This document shows, piece by piece, positions 36,606-44,847 of a stretch of DNA of 64,000 bases. Under the pieces are notes generated by a model, which did not search any database, was not told where the DNA came from, and was given only the letters and a program-made list of their open reading frames with translations. A program made the position numbers and the translations under genes. Each line of letters starts with the position of its first letter. The first letter of the stretch is position 1. Source of the stretch: CAZEIW01 sp964512305 (GTDB taxonomy: Bacteria > Pseudomonadota > Gammaproteobacteria > Burkholderiales > Burkholderiaceae_F); contig CAZEIW010000046.1 in the NCBI GenBank assembly GCA_964512305.1, positions 1 to 64,000 of the forward strand, given 5' to 3'.

Positions 36606-37793
36606 CTAGGCCGCCACGGCCGAGGCCGGGGCGTCGTTCCACGGCGACACGAACCGCGTCGCGACGAACAGCAGCACGAAGGGCACGACCAGCACGATCG
36701 CCGCCGCGAGCACGCCTTCGCGCCCGAGGATCTCCGGCACGTAGGTCACGAGGCCCTTCCCGGTCTTCCCGATCTCCTGCCCGCCGATTACGACGTTCCA
36801 GCGCATCATGATCACCGCGAACAGCACCAGTGCCGCGCTCGCCGTGTTCAGCACGATCATCGCCCGGCCCCTGAGGCCGCGCCAGACCACGAACGTCAGC
36901 GCGAGCAGGGGCGCGAGCGAACCGAGCCCGAACTGCAGGCCGAAAAGCCGCAGCGACGCAGGGCCGCTCATGTATTCCTTGATCGCCTCGATCCCCTCGC
37001 GGCTTCGGTAGAGCAGGCTCGCCAGCTCGACCCCTTCGAGCAGCAGCGCCGGCATCAGGAACCCCCACAGCGTGTACCCGAGCGCCCTGACGCAGGCCTC
37101 GTCGATCGCGACCTTGCGCCAGCGGCACGTCACCACGTAGGCGACGATCACGAGCGCGGTGCCCGAGATCACGGCCGAAAGCAGGAACACCGGCGGCATC
37201 AGGTCGGAGCTCCACCACTCGCGCGATTTGAGCGACCCGAACACGAACCCGACGTAGCCGTGCAGGCCGAGCGCGGCCGGTATGCCGAGCACCGAGAAGA
37301 AATAGATCCACTTGTGGTCGTAGTGCATCGCCTTTTCCGACAGGTCGTCGGAACCGAGCGACACGATGCGGCAGATGCGGTTCAGCGGCCAGCGGGCGCT
37401 GCGAGAGAGCTCCACGATCTGCGGCCTGAAGACGAACCAGTTCTCGAGCATCAGCAGGATTACGTAGAAGGCGGCGGCGTAGCCGAAGATCGCGAACGCC
37501 GAGGTCAGGTGCGGCGTGATCATCGCGTTGAAGGCGCGCTCGGGATGGCCCAGGTGCAGCAGCAGCGGCAGCGGCACGCACACCATCAGGCACAGCGCCA
37601 GCAGCATCGAGAAGTTCGACACCGGCCGGAACTGCTTGATGCCGAAGACGTGATACAGGCTCGAGACCGTGAACGAGCCGGCGACCAGCCCCGTCAGGTA
37701 CGGATAGACGACGATCAGCACCGACCACGGGATCACCGTCTCGTTCGGATAGACGTAGCCGGTGTACGGTCCGGCCTGGAACAGGGCGTCCAC
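36606..37793 (-). CDS. NrfD/PsrC-family quinone-interacting membrane subunit
   Basis: 395 residues from GTG 37793, whose G overlaps the stop of the Fe-S gene. About nine helices; segments PWSVLIVVYPYLTGLVAGSF and LLLHLGHPERAFN are typical NrfD. NrfD proteins bind menaquinone or ubiquinone and exchange electrons with a periplasmic Fe-S subunit. No molybdopterin catalytic subunit gene is present, so the partner acceptor or donor is likely the six-heme cytochrome of the same operon. Confidence 0.9.
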   Translation of the reverse strand: MDALFQAGPYTGYVYPNETVIPWSVLIVVYPYLTGLVAGSFTVSSLYHVFGIKQFRPVSNFSMLLALCLMVCVPLPLLLHLGHPERAFNAMITPHLTSAFAIFGYAAAFYVILLMLENWFVFRPQIVELSRSARWPLNRICRIVSLGSDDLSEKAMHYDHKWIYFFSVLGIPAALGLHGYVGFVFGSLKSREWWSSDLMPPVFLLSAVISGTALVIVAYVVTCRWRKVAIDEACVRALGYTLWGFLMPALLLEGVELASLLYRSREGIEAIKEYMSGPASLRLFGLQFGLGSLAPLLALTFVVWRGLRGRAMIVLNTASAALVLFAVIMMRWNVVIGGQEIGKTGKGLVTYVPEILGREGVLAAAIVLVVPFVLLFVATRFVSPWNDAPASAVAA

Positions 37794-38659
37794 TAGCTGA
37801 CCTCCTTGTCGATGCCGACGTAGAAGACGTTCGGCGCGTTGCCGGTCTCCGGCTTCAGGACCTGGACGCGGTTGTCGCGGATGAAGCGGCTGACGTCGCT
37901 TTCCTTGTCGTTCAGGTCGCCGAACAGCCGCGCGCCGACCGGACACACCTCGACGCACGCCGGCTTCAACCCCTTGGTGATCCGGTGATAGCACCACGTG
38001 CACTTGTCGGTGACGCCCTTCGCGTGATTGAAGAAGCGGGCGCCGTAGGGGCAGGCCTGCACGCAGTACTGGCAGCCGATGCAGTACTTGTGGTCGATCA
38101 GCACGGCGCCGTCGGCGGTCTTGTAGGTGGCGCCGGTCGGGCAGACCTGGACGCAGGCGGGATTGGTGCAGTGATTGCACAGCTTGGGGACGAAGAACGC
38201 CTTCTCGACCTTGGCGCCGCGGTAGCGGTTGGCGAACCGGTACTCGCCCTCGGATCCGGCCTCGGCGATGTTCACCGGGTCCGCCATGCTGTCGATGTGC
38301 GCCCGGTCCTCGCCCTCGAGCGTGACGTAGCGCTCGACCCAGGTGCGGAAGTGGTGCGCGTCGAGCGCGACGCCGTTTTCGCGCTTGCAGGCGACGACGC
38401 AGCGCAGGCAGCCGATGCACTTGGTCGCATCGACGCCATACGCCCAGCGATGCCGGGTCCAGTCGTAACCCGGGACCGCCGGGGTCTTGGGCCCATTTTC
38501 CGGCTTCGGCGCGGCGGGCGCGGCGTCGGTCGACGCCGCGGCGGCGGAGCCGAGCAGCCCGGCGGCACCGGCGACGGCGCCGGCGCAGGCGGCGCCGCGG
38601 CCGATGTCGCGCAGGAAGATGCGCCGCGCAGGCAGTGCCGGCTTGTCGTCATTGCTCAT
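37793..38659 (-). CDS. Tat-exported four-cluster Fe-S protein (NrfC/PsrB/DmsB type)
   Basis: 288 residues. The twin-arginine signal is ARRIFLRDIGRGAA. Four Cys clusters are visible: CIGCLRCVVACK, CNHCTNPACVQVCP, CIGCQYCVQACPYGA and CTWCYH...CVEVCPVGA, enough for four [4Fe-4S] clusters. It passes electrons between the NrfD quinone subunit and a periplasmic partner. It sits 15 bp after the six-heme cytochrome gene and overlaps the NrfD gene by one base. Confidence 0.92.
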   Translation of the reverse strand: MSNDDKPALPARRIFLRDIGRGAACAGAVAGAAGLLGSAAAASTDAAPAAPKPENGPKTPAVPGYDWTRHRWAYGVDATKCIGCLRCVVACKRENGVALDAHHFRTWVERYVTLEGEDRAHIDSMADPVNIAEAGSEGEYRFANRYRGAKVEKAFFVPKLCNHCTNPACVQVCPTGATYKTADGAVLIDHKYCIGCQYCVQACPYGARFFNHAKGVTDKCTWCYHRITKGLKPACVEVCPVGARLFGDLNDKESDVSRFIRDNRVQVLKPETGNAPNVFYVGIDKEVS

Positions 38660-38674
38660 GTCATTGCCCTTCGC

Positions 38675-39658
38675 TCAATGGGGCGCGCCGCTGCAGCCGA
38701 GGCTCGCGTAGTGGGTCGCCAGATTCGAGATGTCGGCATCGGACAGGCCGCGCGCCACCGGCGACATGAACGGGTTGTCGCGCGAGCCGTCCTTGAAGGC
38801 CTTCAGCGCGGTGGACAGATAGCCCGGGTTCTGGCCCGCGAGCCTGGGCCAGGCCGCGTTGACCGGCCCGCCGGCGCCGCCGTGACACGCCGCGCATTGC
38901 TTCGCCAGCTTCGCGCCGAGCGCGGCGTCCCCGTCGCCGCGCCTGCCGGGCGCCGCGCGGCAGGCGAGGGCTCCGAAATACGCGGCGAGCTTCGCCACGC
39001 CGTCGTCGGGCACCGTCTGCGCCATCGGCGCCATCGTCGGCTCCTTGCGGGTGCCGGTCTTGAAGGCCCCCAGCGCCCGGGCGAGGTAGGCCGGGTTCTG
39101 CCCGGCGAGGTTCGGCCAGACATCGTTGGCGGCCATGCCGTTGGCTCCATGGCACGCGGCGCAGACCGCCGCGTTCGCGGAGGCCTCCTTCAGGTCGGCC
39201 GACGCCGGCTTCGGCGAAGGCGCGATCTTCGGCGAGTGCGGGTTGTGGCACGAAATGCACTGCGGCGACGGGTAGTGCGTGCTCGAATCGACCTGGCGCA
39301 CCGAGGTCAGCGGGCGGCCCGGCATCGCTTCGTGGCACTGCGTGCACAGGCGGACCGTGTCGGACGGCAGGCCGACCTTCAGCGCCTGCGGATGCCCCGG
39401 CGCGGCGTTGTGGCACACCTCGCAGATCACCGTCTTGTGCAGCCCGGCCGACCATTCGGCCAGGCGCGGCGCATGGCACGACGTGCATGGCTTCGGCGTC
39501 TGGAACGACGGCGTCATCGCCGCGATCTCGGCCACCGAGTCGCCGCGGTAGTGGCCGTAGCGATAGAACGAATCGGCCGTGAAGTACGACTTCGCCAGCA
39601 CGGCAGCGACGCCGCACCCGATGATCACGGCGATCAACCGAACGATATGACGTGGCAT
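38675..39658 (-). CDS. Six-heme cytochrome: tetraheme head fused to two cytochrome c553-like domains
   Basis: 327 residues. One N-terminal helix (residues about 5-22) serves as anchor or signal. Four CxxCH sites follow at C58, C79, C105 and C134 in a compact multiheme region. Then two similar monoheme domains start at CAACH (C166 and C255), each followed by WPxLAGQNPxYL and a Met segment (TMAPMAQTVPDD, FMSPVARGLSD). Fusion of a tetraheme module with tandem c553 domains is unusual. It is first in an operon with Fe-S and NrfD genes, with an FNR box 60 bp upstream, and probably links quinone electrons to periplasmic carriers. Confidence 0.88.
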   Translation of the reverse strand: MPRHIVRLIAVIIGCGVAAVLAKSYFTADSFYRYGHYRGDSVAEIAAMTPSFQTPKPCTSCHAPRLAEWSAGLHKTVICEVCHNAAPGHPQALKVGLPSDTVRLCTQCHEAMPGRPLTSVRQVDSSTHYPSPQCISCHNPHSPKIAPSPKPASADLKEASANAAVCAACHGANGMAANDVWPNLAGQNPAYLARALGAFKTGTRKEPTMAPMAQTVPDDGVAKLAAYFGALACRAAPGRRGDGDAALGAKLAKQCAACHGGAGGPVNAAWPRLAGQNPGYLSTALKAFKDGSRDNPFMSPVARGLSDADISNLATHYASLGCSGAPH

Positions 39659-39717
39659 TGCCCGCTCTCTTCCGCGATCGACCGCGTCATTGTCCGAGGC
39701 GCGGCGGCTGCCGCACT

Positions 39718-39731
39718 TTGACCAGAATCAA
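39718..39731 (-). promoter_or_regulatory. FNR/ANR box ahead of the six-heme cytochrome operon
   Basis: TTGAC-CAGA-ATCAA on the plus strand, read TTGAT-TCTG-GTCAA toward the minus-strand operon. It differs from the consensus by one base. Centred 66 bp from the start codon, it suits activation at a promoter with a short leader. Confidence 0.6.
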
Positions 39732-40082
39732 TGGCGCGGTCGAAGATCAATTCGATTCCGCTTTCGTTTGTTGCAATCGAGACGCGGAAGCCGTCTCTTG
39801 ACGGAAGATGACAACGAGTTCCATTGCGATTCCATCGCGATTGCCGCCGCCTTGACGGCGGGCGCGTTCGCGACAGTGACGGGATCCGCTGCCGGTCGGG
39901 CAGGGGCGATGCCGGTCCCACTGATCCGGTCGGCCGAAACTGATTGCATCGACACCGATCAAGTGTTTCGCATATCCGCTTCATTAATCGCCGCGCGGGC
40001 GCGCGGCAAGACGGTCCGCCTCCGGCACGATCGGTCGAACAGCCGGGCGTTCGGCATGGACACAACGCCCCAGACACGCGAA

Positions 40083-40096
40083 TTGACAGCGATCAA
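40083..40096 (+). promoter_or_regulatory. FNR/ANR box ahead of the mto-like operon
   Basis: TTGAC-AGCG-ATCAA, one base off consensus. Its centre is about 43 bp from the start predicted by the TAATGC -10 at 40121-40126, close to the classic -41.5 class II spacing. Confidence 0.6.
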
Positions 40097-40179
40097 GAGG
40101 CCTTGCACCGATCTGGCGCCTAATGCGCCCCGAGAAGAGATTCGATTTCATTGAGTTCAAAGCAAATAGGAGAGACCAG

Positions 40180-40530
40180 ATGAGCGTTAGGGGTGCCGCG
40201 AGGGCGGCTGTCGGGTATCTGCTGGTTGGCGCAGTGGCGGGGCTTGCGGCGAACGCGCTGGCCGCGGACGAAGAAGCGGCCAGGACGCTGGCGCGGCAGA
40301 ACAACTGCTTCAAGTGCCACGCGGTCGACAAGAAGAAGGAAGCGCCCGCCTGGCGCGACGTCGCGGCCAAGTACAAGGGCAAGCCCGACGCCGAGGCCAA
40401 GCTGATCCATCACGTGACGTCCGGCGAGAAGGTCAAGTTCGAGGACGGCCACGAGGAAGATCACAAGATCATCAAGACCACCGACCAGGCGGCGATCAAG
40501 AACCTGGTCGACTGGATCCTGTCCCTCTAA
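40180..40530 (+). CDS. mtoD: Periplasmic monoheme cytochrome c, MtoD-like
   Basis: 116 residues from ATG 40180 with AGGAGAG upstream (an earlier in-frame ATG lacks one). Signal peptide to about LAA (residue 29), heme site CFKCH at C43. The mature chain contains no Met at all, so the usual class I His-Met coordination is impossible; a His in DGHEEDHK is a candidate second ligand. By position ahead of decaheme, porin and CymA genes it matches MtoD of Sideroxydans, a proposed periplasmic electron shuttle. The symbol rests mainly on synteny and size. Confidence 0.78.
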   Translation: MSVRGAARAAVGYLLVGAVAGLAANALAADEEAARTLARQNNCFKCHAVDKKKEAPAWRDVAAKYKGKPDAEAKLIHHVTSGEKVKFEDGHEEDHKIIKTTDQAAIKNLVDWILSL

Positions 40531-40610
40531 TCAATTCGCCGGCCGGGCCGGCGTCGTGCAGGGCGCGCAGATGCGCCCCACGGGCCGGCCTGCGCTCAGG
40601 AGGCAAGAAA

Positions 40611-41585
40611 ATGAGGCATTTGAAGGCGATCGCGGCACTCGGGTTCCTGCTTGCCGCATCCGCGCCATCGGCCTGGGCGGCCGAGGCCACGACGGCCGAG
40701 AAGGCGCTGAAGGACGACGCGGTCTGCACGCGGTGCCACGACGAATCGGAGGCCAAGCCGATCCTGTCGATCTACCAGACGCGCCACGGCGTCAAGGCCG
40801 ACGCGCGCACGCCGACCTGCCAGTCCTGCCACGGCGACAGCGAGAAGCACCTGAAGGGCGATCCGGGTCAGAAGGGGCGCGCGAGGCCCGATGTCATCTT
40901 CGGGACCAAGTCGCAGTCGTACCCGGTTTCCGCCGCGCGCGACCAGTCGGAATCCTGCCTCGGCTGCCACAGGACCTCGAAGCGCGTGCACTGGTCGGGC
41001 AGCGTGCACGAGAGCGAGGACATGACCTGCGCGAACTGCCACACGATCCACGCGCCGCGCGACCCGGTGCTGACGAAGGCGACCCAGCCCGAGGTCTGCT
41101 TCAAGTGCCACAAGGAGCAGCGCGCGCAGGTGCACCGCATCTCGACGCACCCGCTCGACGCCGGCAAGATGGGCTGCACCGACTGCCACAATCCGCATGG
41201 CTCGACCGGGCCGAAGCTGCTGATCAAGGACTCGGTCAACGAGACCTGCTACACGTGCCACGACGAGAAGCGCGGCCCGTTCCTTTGGGAGCACCAGCCG
41301 GTTTCCGACGACTGCACGAACTGCCACACCCCGCACGGCTCGACCAATGCGCCGCTGCTGAAGGCGCGCCTGCCGTGGCTGTGCCAGGAGTGTCATAGCG
41401 GCGACCACGGGCGCAGCGTCTACAGCGCCGCGAACCTCGCGGGGGGCAACGTCATCGCGATCAACGGCACCAAGCCGTTCCAGAACCAGAACCCGGCCGC
41501 GCAGATCGTCGGGCGCGACTGCCTGAATTGCCACTCGCTGATCCACGGCACGAACAGTCCTGCCGGGACCAAGTTCCAGCGCTAA
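40611..41585 (+). CDS. mtoA: Decaheme c-type cytochrome, MtoA/MtrA/DmsE family
   Basis: 324 residues from ATG 40611 with AGGAGG upstream. Signal peptide ends near AWAA. Ten CxxCH sites start at C39, C70, C116, C140, C163, C189, C213, C235, C258 and C304, the number expected for MtrA/PioA/MtoA. Repeated CxxCHxxHGS segments are characteristic. In this family the decaheme chain forms a wire inside the MtrB-type porin across the outer membrane. The downstream gene is that porin. In an autotroph the likely direction is inward from Fe(II); DMSO-type reduction is the alternative role of DmsE relatives. Confidence 0.92.
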   Translation: MRHLKAIAALGFLLAASAPSAWAAEATTAEKALKDDAVCTRCHDESEAKPILSIYQTRHGVKADARTPTCQSCHGDSEKHLKGDPGQKGRARPDVIFGTKSQSYPVSAARDQSESCLGCHRTSKRVHWSGSVHESEDMTCANCHTIHAPRDPVLTKATQPEVCFKCHKEQRAQVHRISTHPLDAGKMGCTDCHNPHGSTGPKLLIKDSVNETCYTCHDEKRGPFLWEHQPVSDDCTNCHTPHGSTNAPLLKARLPWLCQECHSGDHGRSVYSAANLAGGNVIAINGTKPFQNQNPAAQIVGRDCLNCHSLIHGTNSPAGTKFQR

Positions 41586-41606
41586 CGAATTCGGGATGGA
41601 TCTCTC

Positions 41607-44600
41607 ATGAAAACGAATCGTCAAGAGTTTGCGCTGCGCCTGTGCGCAGCCGCGGTGCAGAGCGCGCTGGTTGCCCTCGCCCTGGGACAGGTCGCCCGGG
41701 CGGCCGACGACCAGGACGTGAAGCAACTGACCACGCCGACCAGCTCGGTGGAAGCCGGCGGCAGCTACGTGAGCAAGGATTCGGCCAAGTTCGGCGAATA
41801 CAACGGCGAACGGCATAAGGGCCTGTACGGCGTCGGCAATTTCGACCTGCGCGGCGGCGGCGCGTACGACTCGAACGACGCGACCCGCTGGCGCCTGACC
41901 GGCACCGACCTGGGACTGCAGACACGCGACATCCAGGCCGAGTACGGCGAGCAGGGCAGGTTCCGCCTGAGCGTCGGCTTCGACCAGCTGCAGCGCAACC
42001 GTTCCGACACGTACCAGACGCCGTACGTCGGCGCCGGCAACACGCACCTGATTCTCCCGGGCAACTGGTTGACGCCGCTGTTCCAGACGGGAACGACCGC
42101 CTCGGCAACGGGCGCGCTGCCGAACCCGGCGATCAGCATGCTGGGGCTCGCGGCGACGCCGAACAGCCCCCTGGTCAACAACGCCGCGTACATCTGCCCC
42201 AGCGCTGCGATCGCGGGGTGCAGCGTCAACAGCGCCCTGTCGAACGCGTCGTTCGCCCTGGGCGGGACGAACAGTGCCGCGAACAGCGTTTACACGAGGG
42301 GGTACCTGAGCAGCGCCGCCAACACGCAGCTTCTGAACCAGAACCTGGCCGACCTGAACGACTTCCACACCGTCAACCTGTCGACCAAGCGCAGCAAGTA
42401 CGATTTCGGCGCCGCCCTGACGTTCAATCGCCAGTGGGACGCGAGCGCCAGCATGCGGCGCGAGGACAAGCAGGGCCTCAAACCGCTGGGCGTGGTCAAT
42501 GCCGACGGTGCTCCGGCCACTCCCGCCGGCGGCTACGCGGTGGTCGGCGGCGAAAACGCGGTGATCTTCCCGGAAGTGATCGACCACACGACCGACCAGT
42601 TCAACGCCGCACTGAACTTCAAGGGCGAGAGCAGCTTCGCCACGATCGCGTACTACGGTTCGATCTTCACCAACCACGCGAAGTCGATGACGATCGACAA
42701 TCCCTGGGGAGTCGGCTCGGGGAGCCTGACGTCGGGCGCCTCCGCCGGCAGCGCGTTCTCGATGAGCGCGCTCGGCGTTTCCTCGGCGACCATCACCGAG
42801 GAACCCGACAACACCTACCATCAGCTCAAGCTGACCGGCGGCTACGACTTCAACCGCACGACGCGGCTGGTGGCCGACCTGACGTACGCGCGCAACTCGC
42901 AGAACGACCCGTTCATCCTTGATCCGGGCATTTTCCAGACGCCCACGGGAGGCGCGGGCGCCGCGGCCGTCAACAACGGAACGTACGTGGGCGCGGACTC
43001 GGCTGCCGCGGTCCTCGTCACGAAGACACTGGACCTGAAGCTCACGGCGCGGCCGATCCGCAACCTGAATCTGGCGGCTGCCTATAAGTACGACGACCGG
43101 GACAATCAGACCCCGGTCAAGAACTACGTCTGGTACGACGCCGGCGCGAAGAACTTCGGCGCCGCGTCGGGAACGCTGAACGGCGCGTCGATTCCCGGCC
43201 TGCCGGCGATGCCCCTGTACAGCGGCGTCAATGTGGTCGCGAACCGGCCGTACAGCAAGCGGGTGAACCAGGGGAATCTCGAAGCCGACTATTCGTTCCT
43301 GGCAGGGCAGGCGGTCAAAGCGGGGGTCGACTGGCAGTCGATCGACCGCCGCTGCAACGGCACGTGGATCGACTGCTCGTTCGCCGACAGCTCCAACGAG
43401 ACCACCGAGCGCCTCGAGTACCGGTTCCGCTTCAGGGACACGCTCAGCGGCCGTGTCGGGGCCGACTGGTCGCAGCGCACGGTCGACTACAACGCGAACG
43501 CCTGGATGGCGCTGGTGCCCGCGCTGCAGGCGACCAACATCCCGTCGTTGGTCGCGGCGGGCGGCGGCGCGTACTCGGGATCGGTGTACAACTTCCTGCT
43601 CGCCAACGGCCTGACCGCCAACGGCTTGCCGCTCCCTGCCAACGGGACCAGTCCGTTCACCGGCAGCACGCTGCTGACCTACCAGACGCTGTTCGGAACA
43701 GGCAACGGCTCGCTGTCGCAGAACTACTACGGCAACCACAACGTCACGAACAACTGGGCCGGGTTGGACATCTACAACATGGCGAACCGCGACCGCAGCC
43801 GCGTACGCGGCACGGTCGACTGGCAGGCCAGCGAGACGTTCGATCTGCAGTTCGGCGGCGACTACCGGCACGAGAACTACCCGGACTCGATCTATGGGCT
43901 GAAGAGCACCAACGGCTGGTCGCTGAACTTCGACGGCGACTACAACGCCGGCGACGACCTGAGCCTCAACGCCTTCTACACGTACGAGGACCAGCACAGC
44001 AAGACGGCGGGCGACACCGCGAGCAACGGCACCGTCAACGCGGTCGGCGTCACCGCCGCGGCTGGGGGTACTGCCTACACGACCGCCAACGGCGCGACCG
44101 GCGTCAATACGGCGGTCGCCGGCCTTTGCGGCTCGGACGCGGCGACCGGTCTGCTGCCGGCCGCCGGGCAGACCGCCGTCACGCAGTTCCAGATCTTCAA
44201 TAACAACGTCAAGATCGACAAGTGCGACAACTGGTCGACCGACATGCGCGACCAGACGCACACGGTCGGGCTGGGACTGACCAAGCGCCGCCTGTTCTCG
44301 CCGAAGTTCGGGCTGCACGCCGACGTCAGCTACAGCCGCTCGACGACCAGCAACACGATGACGGGCGGCAGCTACAACGCGCCGTCGACGGCGGCTTTCG
44401 TCGCCGGCATTCCCGCCCAGGTCTTCATCAACGCGACCTCGCTGCCCGACGTGGTGACGCGGACGCTCCGGCTGAAGCTGGTTGGCGACTACCGGATGAC
44501 GAAGACGAGCCTGGTGCGGATGAGCTACATGTACGCCAACCTGAAGGTCGACGACTACCAGTACTCGACGAACCTGCCGGCCAACACCTCGGGCACGGTG

Positions 44601-44672
44601 ATGCCGGACTTCGAAGCGGCGCCGAACTACACGGTGAACGTGTTCGGAGTGACGTACGTCTACACTTTCTAA
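41607..44672 (+). CDS. mtoB: Outer-membrane porin of the MtrB/PioB/MtoB family
   Basis: 1021 residues. Signal peptide to about ARA (residue 32), then long alternating hydrophobic/aromatic strands typical of a 26- to 28-strand barrel, ending in Phe (VTYVYTF) as outer-membrane proteins do. MtrB-family features include RFRLSVGFDQLQRNRSDTYQTPY and GNYQTPYVGAGN-like loops. It is longer than MtrB (about 700) and PioB (about 800), through extended Gly/Ala/Asn/Thr-rich loops. It should sheath the decaheme cytochrome encoded upstream (21-bp gap). A strong terminator follows. Confidence 0.88.
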   Translation: MKTNRQEFALRLCAAAVQSALVALALGQVARAADDQDVKQLTTPTSSVEAGGSYVSKDSAKFGEYNGERHKGLYGVGNFDLRGGGAYDSNDATRWRLTGTDLGLQTRDIQAEYGEQGRFRLSVGFDQLQRNRSDTYQTPYVGAGNTHLILPGNWLTPLFQTGTTASATGALPNPAISMLGLAATPNSPLVNNAAYICPSAAIAGCSVNSALSNASFALGGTNSAANSVYTRGYLSSAANTQLLNQNLADLNDFHTVNLSTKRSKYDFGAALTFNRQWDASASMRREDKQGLKPLGVVNADGAPATPAGGYAVVGGENAVIFPEVIDHTTDQFNAALNFKGESSFATIAYYGSIFTNHAKSMTIDNPWGVGSGSLTSGASAGSAFSMSALGVSSATITEEPDNTYHQLKLTGGYDFNRTTRLVADLTYARNSQNDPFILDPGIFQTPTGGAGAAAVNNGTYVGADSAAAVLVTKTLDLKLTARPIRNLNLAAAYKYDDRDNQTPVKNYVWYDAGAKNFGAASGTLNGASIPGLPAMPLYSGVNVVANRPYSKRVNQGNLEADYSFLAGQAVKAGVDWQSIDRRCNGTWIDCSFADSSNETTERLEYRFRFRDTLSGRVGADWSQRTVDYNANAWMALVPALQATNIPSLVAAGGGAYSGSVYNFLLANGLTANGLPLPANGTSPFTGSTLLTYQTLFGTGNGSLSQNYYGNHNVTNNWAGLDIYNMANRDRSRVRGTVDWQASETFDLQFGGDYRHENYPDSIYGLKSTNGWSLNFDGDYNAGDDLSLNAFYTYEDQHSKTAGDTASNGTVNAVGVTAAAGGTAYTTANGATGVNTAVAGLCGSDAATGLLPAAGQTAVTQFQIFNNNVKIDKCDNWSTDMRDQTHTVGLGLTKRRLFSPKFGLHADVSYSRSTTSNTMTGGSYNAPSTAAFVAGIPAQVFINATSLPDVVTRTLRLKLVGDYRMTKTSLVRMSYMYANLKVDDYQYSTNLPANTSGTVMPDFEAAPNYTVNVFGVTYVYTF

Positions 44673-44690
44673 CCGGGTTGTCTGAACCCG

Positions 44691-44722
44691 ATCGGGGCAT
44701 CCTGGCATGCCCCGATTTTTTT
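44691..44722 (+). terminator. Rho-independent terminator after the porin gene
   Basis: ATCGGGGCAT/ATGCCCCGAT form a 10-bp stem with a 6-nt loop, followed by a run of seven T. It lies 19 bp after the stop and before the CymA-like gene, so that gene may have its own promoter or depend on read-through. Confidence 0.9.
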
Positions 44723-44847
44723 GCGATGTGGTGCGACCGGCGGCCGGCTGAACGGCAGGGCTCCGGAGCACGTGGCCGCAGCCGTCGCGCGCTGGCGCTG
44801 CGAACGGGTGACGGTTTCAGCGCGCATGGCGATTGCGGAGATACTCG

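Larger units (their letters stand above)
39659..40179. other. 521-bp divergent control region between the cytochrome operons
   Basis: No convincing gene; a 154-codon plus-strand frame inside it has no ribosome binding site or recognisable composition. It contains two FNR boxes, one near each divergent start, described separately. TAATGC at 40121-40126 is a possible -10 for the right-hand operon. Confidence 0.6.

Noticed and set aside
39690..40154. 154-codon frame between the cytochrome operons
   Set aside because: No ribosome binding site, overlaps two FNR boxes and the promoter region, and composition is not protein-like.
40596..44771. 1391-codon minus-strand open frame opposite the decaheme and porin genes
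   Set aside because: It is Arg/Val/His-rich low-information sequence, a by-product of high GC3 in the plus-strand genes, which carry heme motifs and a signal peptide.
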